From Arion vulgaris (Eukaryota > Mollusca > Gastropoda > Stylommatophora > Arionidae), in the NCBI GenBank assembly GCA_020796225.1, contig CM036753.1, forward strand, positions 81,221,941 to 81,285,940: a stretch of DNA of 64,000 nt. The letters run 5' to 3'. Below are positions 35,020 to 47,200 of this stretch, piece after piece. Under the pieces are notes generated by a model. It searched no databases and was not told the DNA's origin. It was given only the letters and a program-made list of their open reading frames with translations. The stretch's first letter is position 1. Each line of letters begins with the position of its first letter. The position numbers and the translations under genes were made by a program.

Positions 35020-36713
35020 TATGACTACTGCCAGACATGAAAACTAAAGATAAACTGTGCCAAAACAGTGTATACCATCTTCACTATTAGCCACAAAGTT
35101 GCCAAACAGAATATCACCTTGAATCTAGACAATCACCAACTGCTAAGAGAACAACACCCTACATATCTTGGAGTAACACTTGACCGCCAGCTTAACCTGA
35201 AGAAGCATGTTGTGAATGTAAAGAACAAAGCATTAAGAAGATTACAGCTATTGAAGAAGCTTGCTGGCACAACATGGGGATCAGACAAAGATACTCTGAG
35301 AGGCTTATATCTTGGTTACATCCGCTCTGCAATAGAGTACAACAGTGCTCTTCTAACAACTCGCTCCAAGACAAACCTTGATTCCCTGGACAGAGTACAG
35401 AACAATGCCTTACGTCTAATCAGTGGAGCAATGAGGTCAACACCAACCACCGCATGTGAAATACACACAAATGTGGAACCTCTTGGGTTGCGTAGGGACA
35501 AAGCTGCTGTTGAAGCTTATGAAAGGAGCAAAAGAATGAATCAAGATCACCCCAATAAACTACTTGTTGAGAAGTGACAACAGAGAAACAGAATTAAACA
35601 AAAGTCAATCCTCCACCACGTCAGTGAAATCAAAGACAGATACCACCTTCCAGAAACAAGACAGCAGCTGCAGAGAGCAGAGTAATAGCAAACTTACCAC
35701 CACATACACTCTTGAATACACCTGAAATTGGAACAAAATTGATAGATGAAGCAACTAAACGCTCCGACCCAGTCAGCCTTATGATAGCATCCCAAAGAAC
35801 CATTGATGCCTATCCCCAAGAATGGGTACATGTCTATACTGATGGATCTGCATTTAAAGCCACCATCAAAGCAGGTTACGGAGCATATATACAATACCCA
35901 GAGAGATCATCCGAAGAGCTGTTTGGTGCATGCGGGGAGATATGCTCCAATTATGAGGCTGAAATTCATGCGATAGAAGCAGCTTTGTACCACCTGAAGA
36001 CTGTTTTCGATGCCTTTCCATCAAAGGCACAAAACATAATTATCTTCACAGATTCAATGTCTGCCATTCAAGCTCTAGAAGATGGTGGACATTGTAAATC
36101 TGAACTATCCCATATAGCCCTAGATATTGACAGACTTATTACATCACATGACATCAAAATAACCATGCAGTGGATCCCTGGACATTCAAACACACCTGGA
36201 AATGACAAAGCAGATAGGCTAGCCAAGAAAGGGTCAACACAGGAACAACCAATCACAGCAACAACTCTCCATACAGCAAAGCAAATCCTAATGACAACAA
36301 ATAAAGAAATTTGGCTGAACAGATGGGCCATGGGAAACACAGGAAGAGAGGTGTACAGCCATGTGGCCAGCCCTAACCTTAATGACAACATCAACCACCT
36401 TACAAGAAGAGATCAGAGCACCATTTTTAGACTCGAACCCAACACATAACACTTAATAATCACTTGAACAGAATTCATCCACAACACACTCCAGAGTGCC
36501 TACTGTGCACACATCATCATGAAACCGTTCACCACCACCTCTTCAAGTGTCAAGCACTAGAAGACATCAGAAAGACCCTCCTTCCTCCAAGGCCAGATAA
36601 ATGGAACACATTATACGGAACAAAAGAACAACTTACAAACACATGCAGATACCACTACATAGCATTGGGCCGAAGGGCAAAGCTCAAGTGCCGCTGGATC
36701 ATTGAAGAAGAAG
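35020..36713 (+). mobile_element. 5'-truncated I-type LINE: RT C-terminus, RNase H, zinc knuckle
   Basis: Three frames in order. 35068-35577: RT C-terminal (LREQHPTYLGVTLDRQLNLK; SAIEYNSALL; LDRVQNNALRLISGAM). 35712-36449: RNase H with VYTDGSAF (D44), NYEAEIHAIEA (E84), IIIFTDSMSAI (D114) and PGHSNTPGNDKADRLAKK (D168), so all four acidic residues are kept. 36464-36763: CLLCTHHHETVHHHLFKC zinc motif, ending in a GAAGAAGAAG tail. A TGA at 35575 (TGG expected), a frameshift near 35690 and one near 36435 inactivate it. It is flanked by AAACAGACCTG at 35009-35019 and 36714-36724. It inserted into the 28-bp array. Confidence 0.9.
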
Positions 36714-36835
36714 AAACAGACCTGTGGGTTGTTACATTTTTAAACAAACCTGAGGGTTGTTAGACTTTAAAATAGACCTTAGGGTATATTTTTATTAAAC
36801 AGACCTGAGGGTAGTTATATTTTTTTAAACAAACT
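36714..36835 (+). repeat. Tandem array, about 28-bp unit (right part)
   Basis: Four further copies of the AAACAGACCTGAGGG unit directly after the LINE (GA)-rich tail; the first 11 bases duplicate the left junction. Confidence 0.85.
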
Positions 36836-37233
36836 TAAATTTGTTCATTCTTCATATGTATATTTTTTGCACATATTAATGTGTGGATTTCCTGCCTTAT
36901 TGTTTTTTAATTATTTGACATTGAATGATATATTTGTTCTTTACCTATTTTTGTGTGGAAAAAAAGATGTTCAGGAGAGTTAATTTGTGAGTGATGTTCA
37001 GCAAACTGTAGATATTGTAATGAGATAAAAGAAAAAACTTCTGCTGAAAAAATATTGGAAGAAAAGCCGGGAACATTGAAAGAGGGAAAATCCTTTAATT
37101 GTGCAGACAGGATTTAGATATTTTGTGAATAGTTTACAATAGAGAAACTAGACCAGATGACTTTAACACCAGTCCTTGGATTGTCTTAACTGTTAATGAT
37201 GGTTGACATTTACAAAGATTTTAATCATTCTTT

Positions 37234-37459
37234 AAGTAATAAGGGTGCCCGTCTGCCCAGCGTGTTCGTAGCGGGTGACTACGGGTGACTATCCCTCTTG
37301 TGTGTGCAGGTTCAATTCCGCGGGATGGCAGAAAAAGCCACAGATTCCCCAGATTTACGGTGTTCGTGGCACCGAACCGAAGGGTTACGATGTCCATGGC
37401 ACCGAGCAAGAGCTGAAAAGCTCAAGTGCTTCTGGATTGGGAAAAAAAAGTAATAAGGG
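37234..37459 (+). mobile_element. tRNA-derived SINE with 12-bp target duplication
   Basis: The body 37246-37447 is flanked by AAGTAATAAGGG (37234-37245, 37448-37459). It contains GTGTGCAGGTTCAATTCCGC (B box), GGCACCGAACCGAAGGGTTA and the end CTCAAGTGCTTCTGGATT plus A-run. Same family as 2928-3120. Confidence 0.88.
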
Positions 37460-37964
37460 AAGACATTTTCAGCTCTTGGAAGAACCATTCATGATGTCAA
37501 CAATTCTGTAAGACACTTGTCTTCAGATACAAGCAATTTTACTTTGGTTATCATCCTGGTATCACCAATCATATAGTCATGCTTATGAAAGTACTGAAAA
37601 TATATAAGTTTTATAATGAAAGAGAGGAAACTTTCAAGAATAAGTGTTAGATTTCTAAATGGAAATGTGCTTCAGTGTTTTATATGAGGTTGCTGTCAAA
37701 TGTAGCTTACTGTTAACTTTGTATTTTTGTGCTTGTCAAAATTGACTGCAGAAAATATCAGAAAATTTCTTCTGATTATTCATGTTTTAATTTCAAATGG
37801 GTTTTTCAACATTATTGCCATTCTTTGTTGAAGGCAGTATTTTGTTCTCTGAAATAAATTTAGTAGAAGATCACTGTGTTACTTTTTTATATTTTGTTTT
37901 GAATGGTTATCTTTTATCACCATAAAGGTTGGCTCTTCTAAATTCATGTCATTTTATTACGCTA

Positions 37965-38210
37965 GATCATGAAAAAAGAGAAAATTGAGATATTTTGGAC
38001 ATATAAAAAGACAAGGAGGCATACCAGCAAAGAGAAGAAGAGGAAGACCACAGAGAAGATGGATTCAGGATGTAACTGATGGTTTGAAGATGACGACTGC
38101 GAGGCAGGACATCTAGCCTATGAGAGAGAGAAATTTTTGAGGACTGTTGGTTTAGCAAAGTTCTGCTCAGGACAAGCTATTTAATGATGATGAGATCATG
38201 AAGCTAGTTC
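37965..38210 (+). mobile_element. LINE 3'-end fragment (KFCSGQAI family)
   Basis: IEIFWTYKKTRRHTSKEKKR then in another frame RRGRPQRRWIQDVTDGLKMT, and LAYEREKFLRTVGLAKFCSG with QAI and stop. Well preserved but truncated. Confidence 0.7.
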
Positions 38211-38285
38211 CCAGAACAAAGTCTGTAGTCTTTTTCCAGATTCAGGCAGCAGCCTCATAAAGGCATTAATTTGCTTATATCACAT

Positions 38286-38590
38286 TCTAGCTGATCAATA
38301 GTAAAGTAAGTAAAGGAACCCTTTCATACCTCGTGGTATATAGGTCAATACAGTGTTAGGACTGTATTTTCCATTGACCGTCGGCACACGATGGGTGATG
38401 TGGTCAGCATCACGCCGGCCGCCTTTACTTTCCCAGAGCTTGTCTGGTACCCAGTTGAGGCTGGATCGACCTGAGAGCCGTCGTGGTCGGGAAAAATTCC
38501 ACGCGCATTGCGGAGCTGAACCCAGACCACCAGCCTTGCGAAGCGAGTTCACTTAACAACTACGCTACAGCGGCTCTCTAGCTGATCAAT
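38286..38590 (-). mobile_element. Complete tRNA-derived SINE, family C, 14-bp target duplication
   Basis: The body 38300-38576 lies between TCTAGCTGATCAAT at 38286-38299 and 38577-38590. Minus-strand head: GCCGCTGTAGCGTAGTTGTT (A box) and TGGGTTCAGCTCCGC (B box). The body has GGTACCAGACAAGCTCTGGG; the tail reads CGAGGTATGAAAGGGTTCC. It is notably GC-rich and little decayed compared with 28128-28380. Confidence 0.9.
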
Positions 38591-38629
38591 GGCATGACTG
38601 ATATCAAATTGTTGATATAGTCCAAAGTT

Positions 38630-39270
38630 TTGTATTTACGTGTGTGTTGTGATCTATCTTGTGTTCAGTATCTAAAGACCTGGTTTCACTCATACCAGCC
38701 AGGTTCTAGGATCAATGACATGGCTATATATCACACCTCACAGGTCTATACTACTGTATTTATGTGTGTTTCAGTTTGGAATATCTTCATTGCACTTCGC
38801 ACATATTCATAGCTGTTCTGATATCTTTCGCAATATCTCCAACAGCACACAGCAACTAACCATACTAGTTTAATGTTGACTGATGAACCTACTCATATGC
38901 CTGTTGTACTGCTCTTTTCTGATCACTCAATCTTTAATCCAGGCTATTGCAATCTAGCAGTTGACAAGGACTGGTTTATATGAAAGTCCTCTTTGCTGCC
39001 ACACTGTTTGAAAGAGGGCATTCAGAATGTCAACTCTATCCATTGGCTAACCCCTGCGATGGTGACAGAGCCAGCCTGTCTGCTCTCTCATTGCCATCGA
39101 CACAATGTACCCCAGAACGAAGATGTGTGTCCCCCAGTTTATCCCGCTTTCGGCATCATAAAGGTTTGGCTTCTCTCATACCAGGTTCAAGGTAATGGTA
39201 TCGATGACATGACTATATATCATATTGTCATATGTTCATGTTTCTGTATTTATGTGTGCCCCGATTTATC
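38630..39270 (+). repeat. Diverged direct duplication
   Basis: The block TCATACCAGCCAGGTTCTAG .. CAATGACATGGCTATATATCA .. TTTATGTGTG near 38690-38770 recurs as CTCATACCAGGTTCAAGG .. GATGACATGACTATATATCA .. TTTATGTGTG near 39175-39255. Nature unknown. Confidence 0.5.
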
Positions 39271-39839
39271 CCAGTGTTAGCAGTATAGCTGAATACGTCT
39301 GGCAGATTTGATTTTTCATGTGGGTTGTCTCCCATCCTTTTTCATCTTCTGATTGTGACTGGAAAGCATAAGGCTGAATTATTCATAATTGTTTCCTTCA
39401 CTTTGTCTACAGCTCACACAAAGTCCTGCTCGCTTGATGTTCTTGTTACAATGAGTAATTTAACTCAAACAGTACCATATGTTGTCATATCCCATACTGC
39501 TGAAAGACACCGCTGTAATTTAACATTAGGATTTCTCTGCTCTACAATTAACCAAACATTCAAACCCAGATCTAAACATTCACTATGAGAAAATAAACAT
39601 GAAATATTTTCAGTTTCTTCTGTTATTCATGATTTATTTCATTCAGAGTCTGTAATAAATGATACATTTTCTGAATTAATTTCACAACACTATAAAGTAA
39701 ACATCACATCAAATAAACACAAAAAACGTGCCCTTGAATATTCTGAAGTATATCAACAAAAAATGTATCTATAACATTTTAAAATAGCCCTGATTTAGAT
39801 GTAAAAATCAGTGGAGTAAAGCAAAGAGACAAATGGATG

Positions 39840-40090
39840 TTATTATCATCAAGTAACATGTCCATTCCGGAACTTGGCTCCCATGACAGCAACCCTGAAA
39901 CTGTTCTGTGCAAGTTGACTGGCATCAGCAGCAGTCATCTCAGATCATCAATGACATCTTGCACCCATCGTCTTCTAGATTTTCCTCTCATTCTTCTTCC
40001 AGGCATCATTCCCTACAATATTATCTTCTCTAGGCACTCATGTCATTTGATGTGTCCGATCATAAGGAAATATCCTAAAGTAATAATAGT
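39840..40090 (-). mobile_element. LINE 3'-end fragment
   Basis: The minus frame reads IIL.GMMPGRRMRGKSRRRW then VQDVIDDLR, preceded by GHIK.HECLEK. The typical basic RRRW-DV LINE tail. Confidence 0.6.
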
Positions 40091-41080
40091 GTTCCTACTC
40101 TTAGAAATGTACGTTTTTAATAGTAATACAAATTATATTCATCCTTGTCAATGTAATACGATCTATAGCTCAAATAATACAATTATTTAATGATAAAGAT
40201 TACACACCAAAAGTTACCAAAATTTGTTTGTTACTTCCGAAAAATGGGTATTTAATGGCAAAATGTCAGAAATGAACACAACAAAAATCCACAGATCTAC
40301 AAATTTAAAGGAAAATGAGTGGGAGGGAGTGGGGATGGATCACATGACATGGAGACAAGAAAAATAATAAAAGTTAACACTGCATGAAGAAGAAGCAGAA
40401 CATTGACATAAATTGGACACATTGAGAGGTTGTATCTGCGACTTAATCACCAGTTGATGTAAAAACATTCTTATGTGACAGATGATAATGTATATTGAGC
40501 TGATACTTCTACCGACTTTGACAAAGACATAGGGAAAAGAGTTTTCAGAAATGACTAGGACAAAAAGTACCTCATCAGCTGCTATAGGCATAATTTCTTT
40601 AAATGAATACAATACCAGCTATTGTTTTTAAATCAATATTGACAATAATAAGAAATATGAAATGTATCGCTGTAATCTTACAAAATCTTAATTGGTTAAT
40701 AGAACCGATCATTGCAATTCAGTCGGACCTATTATGTACTCCGTAGTTTCCAACAGATGGTAAAGGATATACATGCTGATGGTTCCAGCGGCTCATCAGT
40801 TACATACACACCTCTTCTGACTTTTAAGTGATATGCAATATTCCATGTCAAATTTCTGCAGTCACAGAGTAGTCTAAAATATTAACAGTAATTATTTATA
40901 TAAGTAGACATTCAGAACGGTCAATTTTGTAAAGACAGAACAAACAAAACTTAACATTTCTTATAGAACTGAACCACCAATATACCTTCACTAGGTCATT
41001 TTAAGAAAGTCGAACAGTTATGTGGTCTTCTACTCTCTCATGCACACATACATGTATACAAAATCCTTGATCGATAAAAT

Positions 41081-41278
41081 TCATCTGGACTCATTAATAT
41101 TCGTAACAAGAGGGTTATCAATTGAGGCTGAAGTAAACAAGCAACCGATGTAAGAACGGGTTCCCCATACAGGATGACTGATTACTTTACAACAACCAAG
41201 ATCCTGAATCTCAAATCCAAGTTTTCTGTAGCGTTCATCTGTTTCAAACAAAGTAAAATTTGTGTGCGGGCCTTTAAA
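41081..41278 (-). CDS. MMADHC: MMADHC coding exon 7 (C-terminus)
   Basis: Acceptor TTCTTTTCAG before TTTAAAGGC; 65 codons plus TGA at 41083-41081. FKGPHTNFTLFETDERYRKL, DLGCCKVISHPVWGTRSYIG and GCLFTSASIDNP match the family C-terminus. Phase 0 at its start. Confidence 0.97.
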   Translation of the reverse strand, partial: FKGPHTNFTLFETDERYRKLGFEIQDLGCCKVISHPVWGTRSYIGCLFTSASIDNPLVTNINESR

Positions 41279-44200
41279 CTGAAAAGAAGGACAATATTTA
41301 AGGATTAACACAAGAGGTTAAAGTCAGTAACTATTATCTGGTATGAATACAGTGACTAATGAAAAAGTCAAACCAGCATCCTTTACCTTCTCAGAGTTTC
41401 TCTGGTATCCAAGAGAGGCTGGGTCGACCTGAGAGCCATTATAGTCTGGAAAAATCTCATGCCGTGGAATTTGATTCTGGGACAACAGGCTTACGAAGCA
41501 AGTGCACTAACCACTATGTTGATATGTCAATAGTTGTCTAATTAATTCACATTACATGCCAAATGCAATCAATCCTTTGTACTCTTAAATGTTAGTAACC
41601 ATATACTTTGATTTTGCTGGTTTCTGTAACTAACTTTTTCTGGCAGTATATAGCCACGGCCTTTCTTGATTTCGTTTCTTGGTCTGTCTCTCTCTCCTTA
41701 CCTAAACATCCCATGACTGAAGAAGGAAATATTTTCTGTTCCCTGATAAATTCTTGTCTGCATGTAGATGGTGATTTCCATGAATAAATCTTGTTCAATA
41801 TTTACTGCACATATTATAAATTATTTGAGAGTTGATACAGGTTAGTGCAGTAACTTCATGCGTATGGTCCCAGGATCAAACTGGGATTGGGACTTTTTTT
41901 TTGTCTCTACAGTTTTCTGGTTGATGCAGTCTCAAAAGTACCAGACAAACACTAATAAGTAAAGATGAACAGCGTGATGCTGACCTTATCACACATCCTG
42001 TGCCGCTGATAAAATAAAACATACAGGCCTAATACTGTATTTCACTATATGCCTTATGGTATGAAAACAGGTTCTTTTCTTGTTAATTTGCATAAACATA
42101 TTCTGAACATTTAACAATTTTAATGAAAATTAAACGTACTAATTCCATGCTTACAACCAATTAATAAAACATATAGAAGATACAGTCTTTAGAGATCTCA
42201 TAATGAGTGACATGAACAGATAAACATATTGTCACAAAATATGGACATATAACTATTGAAAAAATGCACAAATGTAGATTGTCCTGGTTTGGTCACAATA
42301 TGAAAATAGATGGAAAAAAATGTCTGCTACAGAAAATACCGGAAAGCAAAATCCAATAGAAAAGAATAAATCTGTATCTGACTACCACCTTAATTTTACA
42401 GCCATGCAGGAACATCAGAGTTCACATGTATGCTAATTTAGAGAGCAGACAGAGACTTTGGAGTCGAGTTATTACCAAGGGTGAAGAATATAATGTGAAA
42501 ATAAGTATTGAAAAGACGGAAGAATATAATGTGCAAATAAATACTGAAAAGACGGAGACAATGGTGATAGGCAGGCAGACAGAAACAGTTTCAATAAAAC
42601 TAAAAAATCAGTCATCATACCAACAATATTGAGTTCAAATACCATGGGGCAAAACTGTCACTTCAAACGAGAAAATGGATATAGAAATCAAAACACACAG
42701 TGCACAAACCAGATACTGGGACAACTAACACCACTTCTGACACGCAAAATGATACTGGCGAATATGAAAGCAAATCTTATAAAAACTATTTTTTTGGGCA
42801 ATATTATGTTATCAATGTCAGACATGGTCGCTCACAGAAGTTAACAAGTAGAAAATCATAACAAAAGAGAAGTCTTAGAAGATTTTCAGAAGTAACAATG
42901 AGAGATAAAATTAGAAATGAAGAAATTAGAAGACCACAAATGAAACCAGTCATTTAATTCATAATAGACAATATGCTAAATGGTTTGGTCATCTGATGAA
43001 AATGTCAGAGTATCGTCTACCACAGAGAGAAACATTGAAAAAATATATCAAAAACAGTGCAAGAGGAAGAGCCGAAAAAGATGGAGTGACTGCATCAAGA
43101 ACAACTTTAGGGAAATGAATATCAACTTACAAAGTGCATTAGACAAGGCACACATATGCCCTCCCTTCTTAACACCTTCCTAAGACACAATGGAGGAAGA
43201 GAAAGAAAGAAGACAGGGGTACAGTGAAGAGATGATGAAATGACAATCCCATATATTCAGACTGTATAAACCGTTGCTGAGATAAATTAATGCAAGAACT
43301 TACAGGTTTTCCTGAACCAGGATCAATGAAGTCTGCCCAGTAACCAGAGTCCTCAAAAGCTTGACAGATTTCTAGGGATCCTTGAATGAACTAAACAAAC
43401 AGAAATATATCAATTAAAAAAAAAATACTGTAACTTTTAAAGACATCTATAGTTTCTAGAAAATGTTAAACCATATACTTCATAACCTTCTGTTTGTGTC
43501 AGCAGATTAGTACCTATAATAGTCTATATATATGAGATTACAGAAGTGTCTCAGTAAATTGAAGATTTCAGTATCTTGTATGTGACATATCAGACATGTA
43601 TAAGTAAATTAAAGTCAGGAACATTCTAGTAAATTAGTGACCTTGGAATGTCTGTATCTAATCTATCAGAAAATTAGTGTACTAAGAGAGCCCGTATATA
43701 TGTGACAGGTAAGATATGGGCCATGAAATTCAGATACTTAAACAATATACATTATCTCCATCTTCTCTTTTTATAACAGTTGTTACTAGTGATTGACCTG
43801 ATATTTCTCCGATTTCATCACATCATCTACTGGATTTGTCCCCTTTTATTATCATTAGTTTTTTCCCAACTTATAATCTCAAACGCATTCAACTTACTTT
43901 CTATATTTCCTTGGCATTTGTTAGGATTGATACAACATGGTAGGGTTGTTGCAGAGAAAAGCGGAGCATACAGGACAACTACTTCCGGCATGAGGATGGA
44001 GGTAATGGCCATTACTGCTGCCCTCCATTGGCTCTACATTTGGGATTCCATTTACTGGGGCCAATGTTGTATCTGACTCTCGGTCAATGCTTCGGAAGGT
44101 CCAAAATGGTAGGTTGCGGTGTGAGTGGATGTAGTCTATTGAGGTTTCCAACCTTCAGATGCTTACGTGGATCTACTGTCCTGGGCATGTGGGTGTTTGT

Positions 44201-47200
44201 GCAATGAGAGATGAGACAGGCTTTCATCAACAGCACTGATTGTTGGGGAGATTAAAATGGATAAGTGGGAGTCTCTTCACAACTGCCTGTTGGATGAAGA
44301 CACTAAAATAGATGTTCAATTGATCCAGCTTCTTCTTTTTCTTGAGCGCTCCACATCAACCCTTGTTAACCACTCTTTGTGATTTGTATGTAATCTGAGC
44401 CTAATAGCGATTGTACGTTGTGCCAGTTATGCGCCTACAAGTAGGTCAGCACATCAGATTTCTGCAACGCTTTTTATTTACTAGGGTAGCTTCCTAGGCC
44501 CCAACCTGTCGTCTCTTACGACATGCTTTGTAGGTCGCAGTGTTACTATTCTTTGCTCCTTGCGAGCCCGGCGACACACGTGTGGGAAATTGATCCAGCA
44601 ATTTAAGAAGTTAGGAGTTATCTGTTGTACAAGTAAAACTGGATGCCTAAGTGGCAAAGTAAGGAGTGTGTTTAACCAGCGAACCACGAGAATTATGAGT
44701 ATGCATACCCTTTGACATCAATTGGGGGGGACTCAGCACCTATGGGTTTGCCCAGAGCGCAATTACATCGGTTCAGTTACCAATAACAACATTGGAATTA
44801 AAAATTCATAATTTAGTTTTAAAACTACATAACTTGGATGGTTATTTTTATAATCTTGAATTCCAGCATGATACTGTATCTGCATTACTAACCATAGGTG
44901 TCTCCATTAAATTTGTCTTTTCATAGTTTACCTAGTCCAACTTTTGATGCTATGGATGATTGGTTGTCTGTTTTTCTTCACATATCTTGCTTAAAGGATC
45001 TAAAGGCAAGTAACTTACTACTTCTAGCATTTCTTCTCTTTCTCTCTCAACTTCTGAAGACCACAAGGTCATATCATTCACTGTTTTCAAACTGATGGTC
45101 ACAACTGTTAAATCACCTTCCATGATGTTTCTGTCAGGAAAAAGTTCTCGAAATTCTGAAAGTAATAAACAAAAATACTGGTGAGAAAATTATTTTCAGA
45201 TCATCTCTCATGACTTTTCTATCACGAAATATCATTAGAAGCTGAAAGCAAAAGAAAGGGTAAAGAAATAAACAATATTCTTCTGCTAGGACATTAATAT
45301 ATATATTATCTCTTCTGAAAAGCACATATATAAACAGGGTTACAGGTGCAATAAAATAAAGTGATACGGCTGCACCAGGATTAGTGAGCTGGTACTGAGA
45401 AGGCTGATGTAATATGTCTGTCCTGTGTTGACACAAGGAAAGACTGCAGTAAACTGTGTACCGGAGGCAAAACGCAAGGAACTGGGGAGGGAGGTGTGTA
45501 ATGTAAACTGAGCGCAAAATCAAAAGTTGCATTCTTGCATCTAATAAAACTACCCTCCCTATTTACTTGTCTTCAGTCTCAGTCTAATGTTTCTGCTTTC
45601 TTTGATGAAAAAATACAAAGTAAAAACTTCAAATTGATGGTGATGACAAAACGATACCTGTTCCAGAATGGTTGAGAATGTTCCTAATATGAAACTGTAT
45701 TGATTTTATAGCATGTTTAGACTGCCATTATAGAATGTCATTGATCATGCGCACTACTCAGCAGTAACGTAAAAAACTAAGCAGCAACATTTGTGAACGA
45801 TAAAAATTAATTTTTAAATTGGATCAAAATTTGTTTGCTTATCAAAACGAGATTCATTTTTTCTCATTTTGGTAAAGTTGCAACTGTGGTCACCCTATCA
45901 ACTTGTGTCATACATGACTGATTTTTGTGTCTTTAACAACATTAGTATTCTTGTATAGGGGATGTCACTGGTCTACGGTAACATGAATATAGACTTTGAT
46001 TTGAGTGATGGCACAATGGAAATTTAATGACAGGGTGAAGTATTATTTCATATTTGCAATGGGAGTTTCTCTAGTGCAGATAAGTATCAAACTTAATCCT
46101 TAAATTCTGATCAGGTTCCAGATGTATACATTGTGATCATGTTATAAGGATGCCTAGTTCGCAATCAAGCACTGACCAAACCAATTGATGAAACAGAAGG
46201 ATAGTCACTGCAGGTGTGCGGCTACTATAACTCTAAATTTGTTGCTTCAAGCACAGTATCATTTGTTCAGTGTGATGTTTATAGTTCCATACCACGAAGC
46301 TCGGCTGCCCATAATTTTCTCTATACAGATCAATACTGTGTGATGAGATGTATCAGAATTAGGTTTTCATGTATTCTTTACGCATCTCCTCTAAACTTGA
46401 CCTTGGTCTTCTACTTAGTTGTCTCAAAGAAACTAATTTCTCACTCTCCAGTAACCCAACATGGACTAACATTATTCAACATCTAGTTATTTCATGTACA
46501 TATACCTTTTCTTAAAAGAGTTGGGCAACTATGTGCTCTGTATTCCATTTTGTCAGAAGCAGTGGGTGATGATATTGTCGTGTCCATAAAATCAACATCA
46601 ATCTGAGACAGTAGAATCAAAAGTTAGTTTCTGGAAACAAGATAAGGTAATTATATGATATTGTTAAGGATTAAATTATTGAAAATTTATTAAGGATGCA
46701 ATAATTACTTCCTAACAGGTTCAGACTGGCATATTGTAACATTAGACAGTGAGAGTTGGAAAATGACTAAAGATATAGAAAGTAAATTGGATGCATTTGA
46801 AAATAGATGTCTGCAAAAAAAAATGAACATAAAATAGAACAAATTCTGGAGAAGTAATGAAATCGGAGAATTGCCTGGTCAACCCCTTGTAGCAACTGCT
46901 ATAAAATAGAGAAATGGGAGATATGTTAGGCATGCTCTGGGAAGAAATGATCAAAGAATAACAAAGCAGGCATTGAAGTGGGAAGCAAAGGGTTCAAGAA
47001 AAAAAGGACGTCATAGTGCACCAGTCAAAAATGCTAAATTTGTTTACATATATCTGTGACATTAGGACCTGTTTTAGGATGTCTGCTTCTGCTCTGTAGT
47101 TGCTAGAGAAACTTCCCAGTCACTATTGTTAGCTACCTGTTCCTTGTTAATGAGTACTAGGAGAATGTCTCCTCAATTTTCAGTTGCATTTGCTGCAGAC

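Larger units (their letters stand above)
18121..41080. other. Spacer between two convergent genes, repeat-filled
   Basis: No host exon recognised over 23 kb. The listed minisatellites, LINE pieces and SINEs occupy roughly a third to a half. The remaining stretches (19220-21650, 24900-26240, 27000-27845, 29070-30430, 33500-34670, 40100-41080) are AT-rich and I see no structure in them. The first part should include the RBMS 3' UTR and the last part the MMADHC 3' UTR. Confidence 0.6.
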
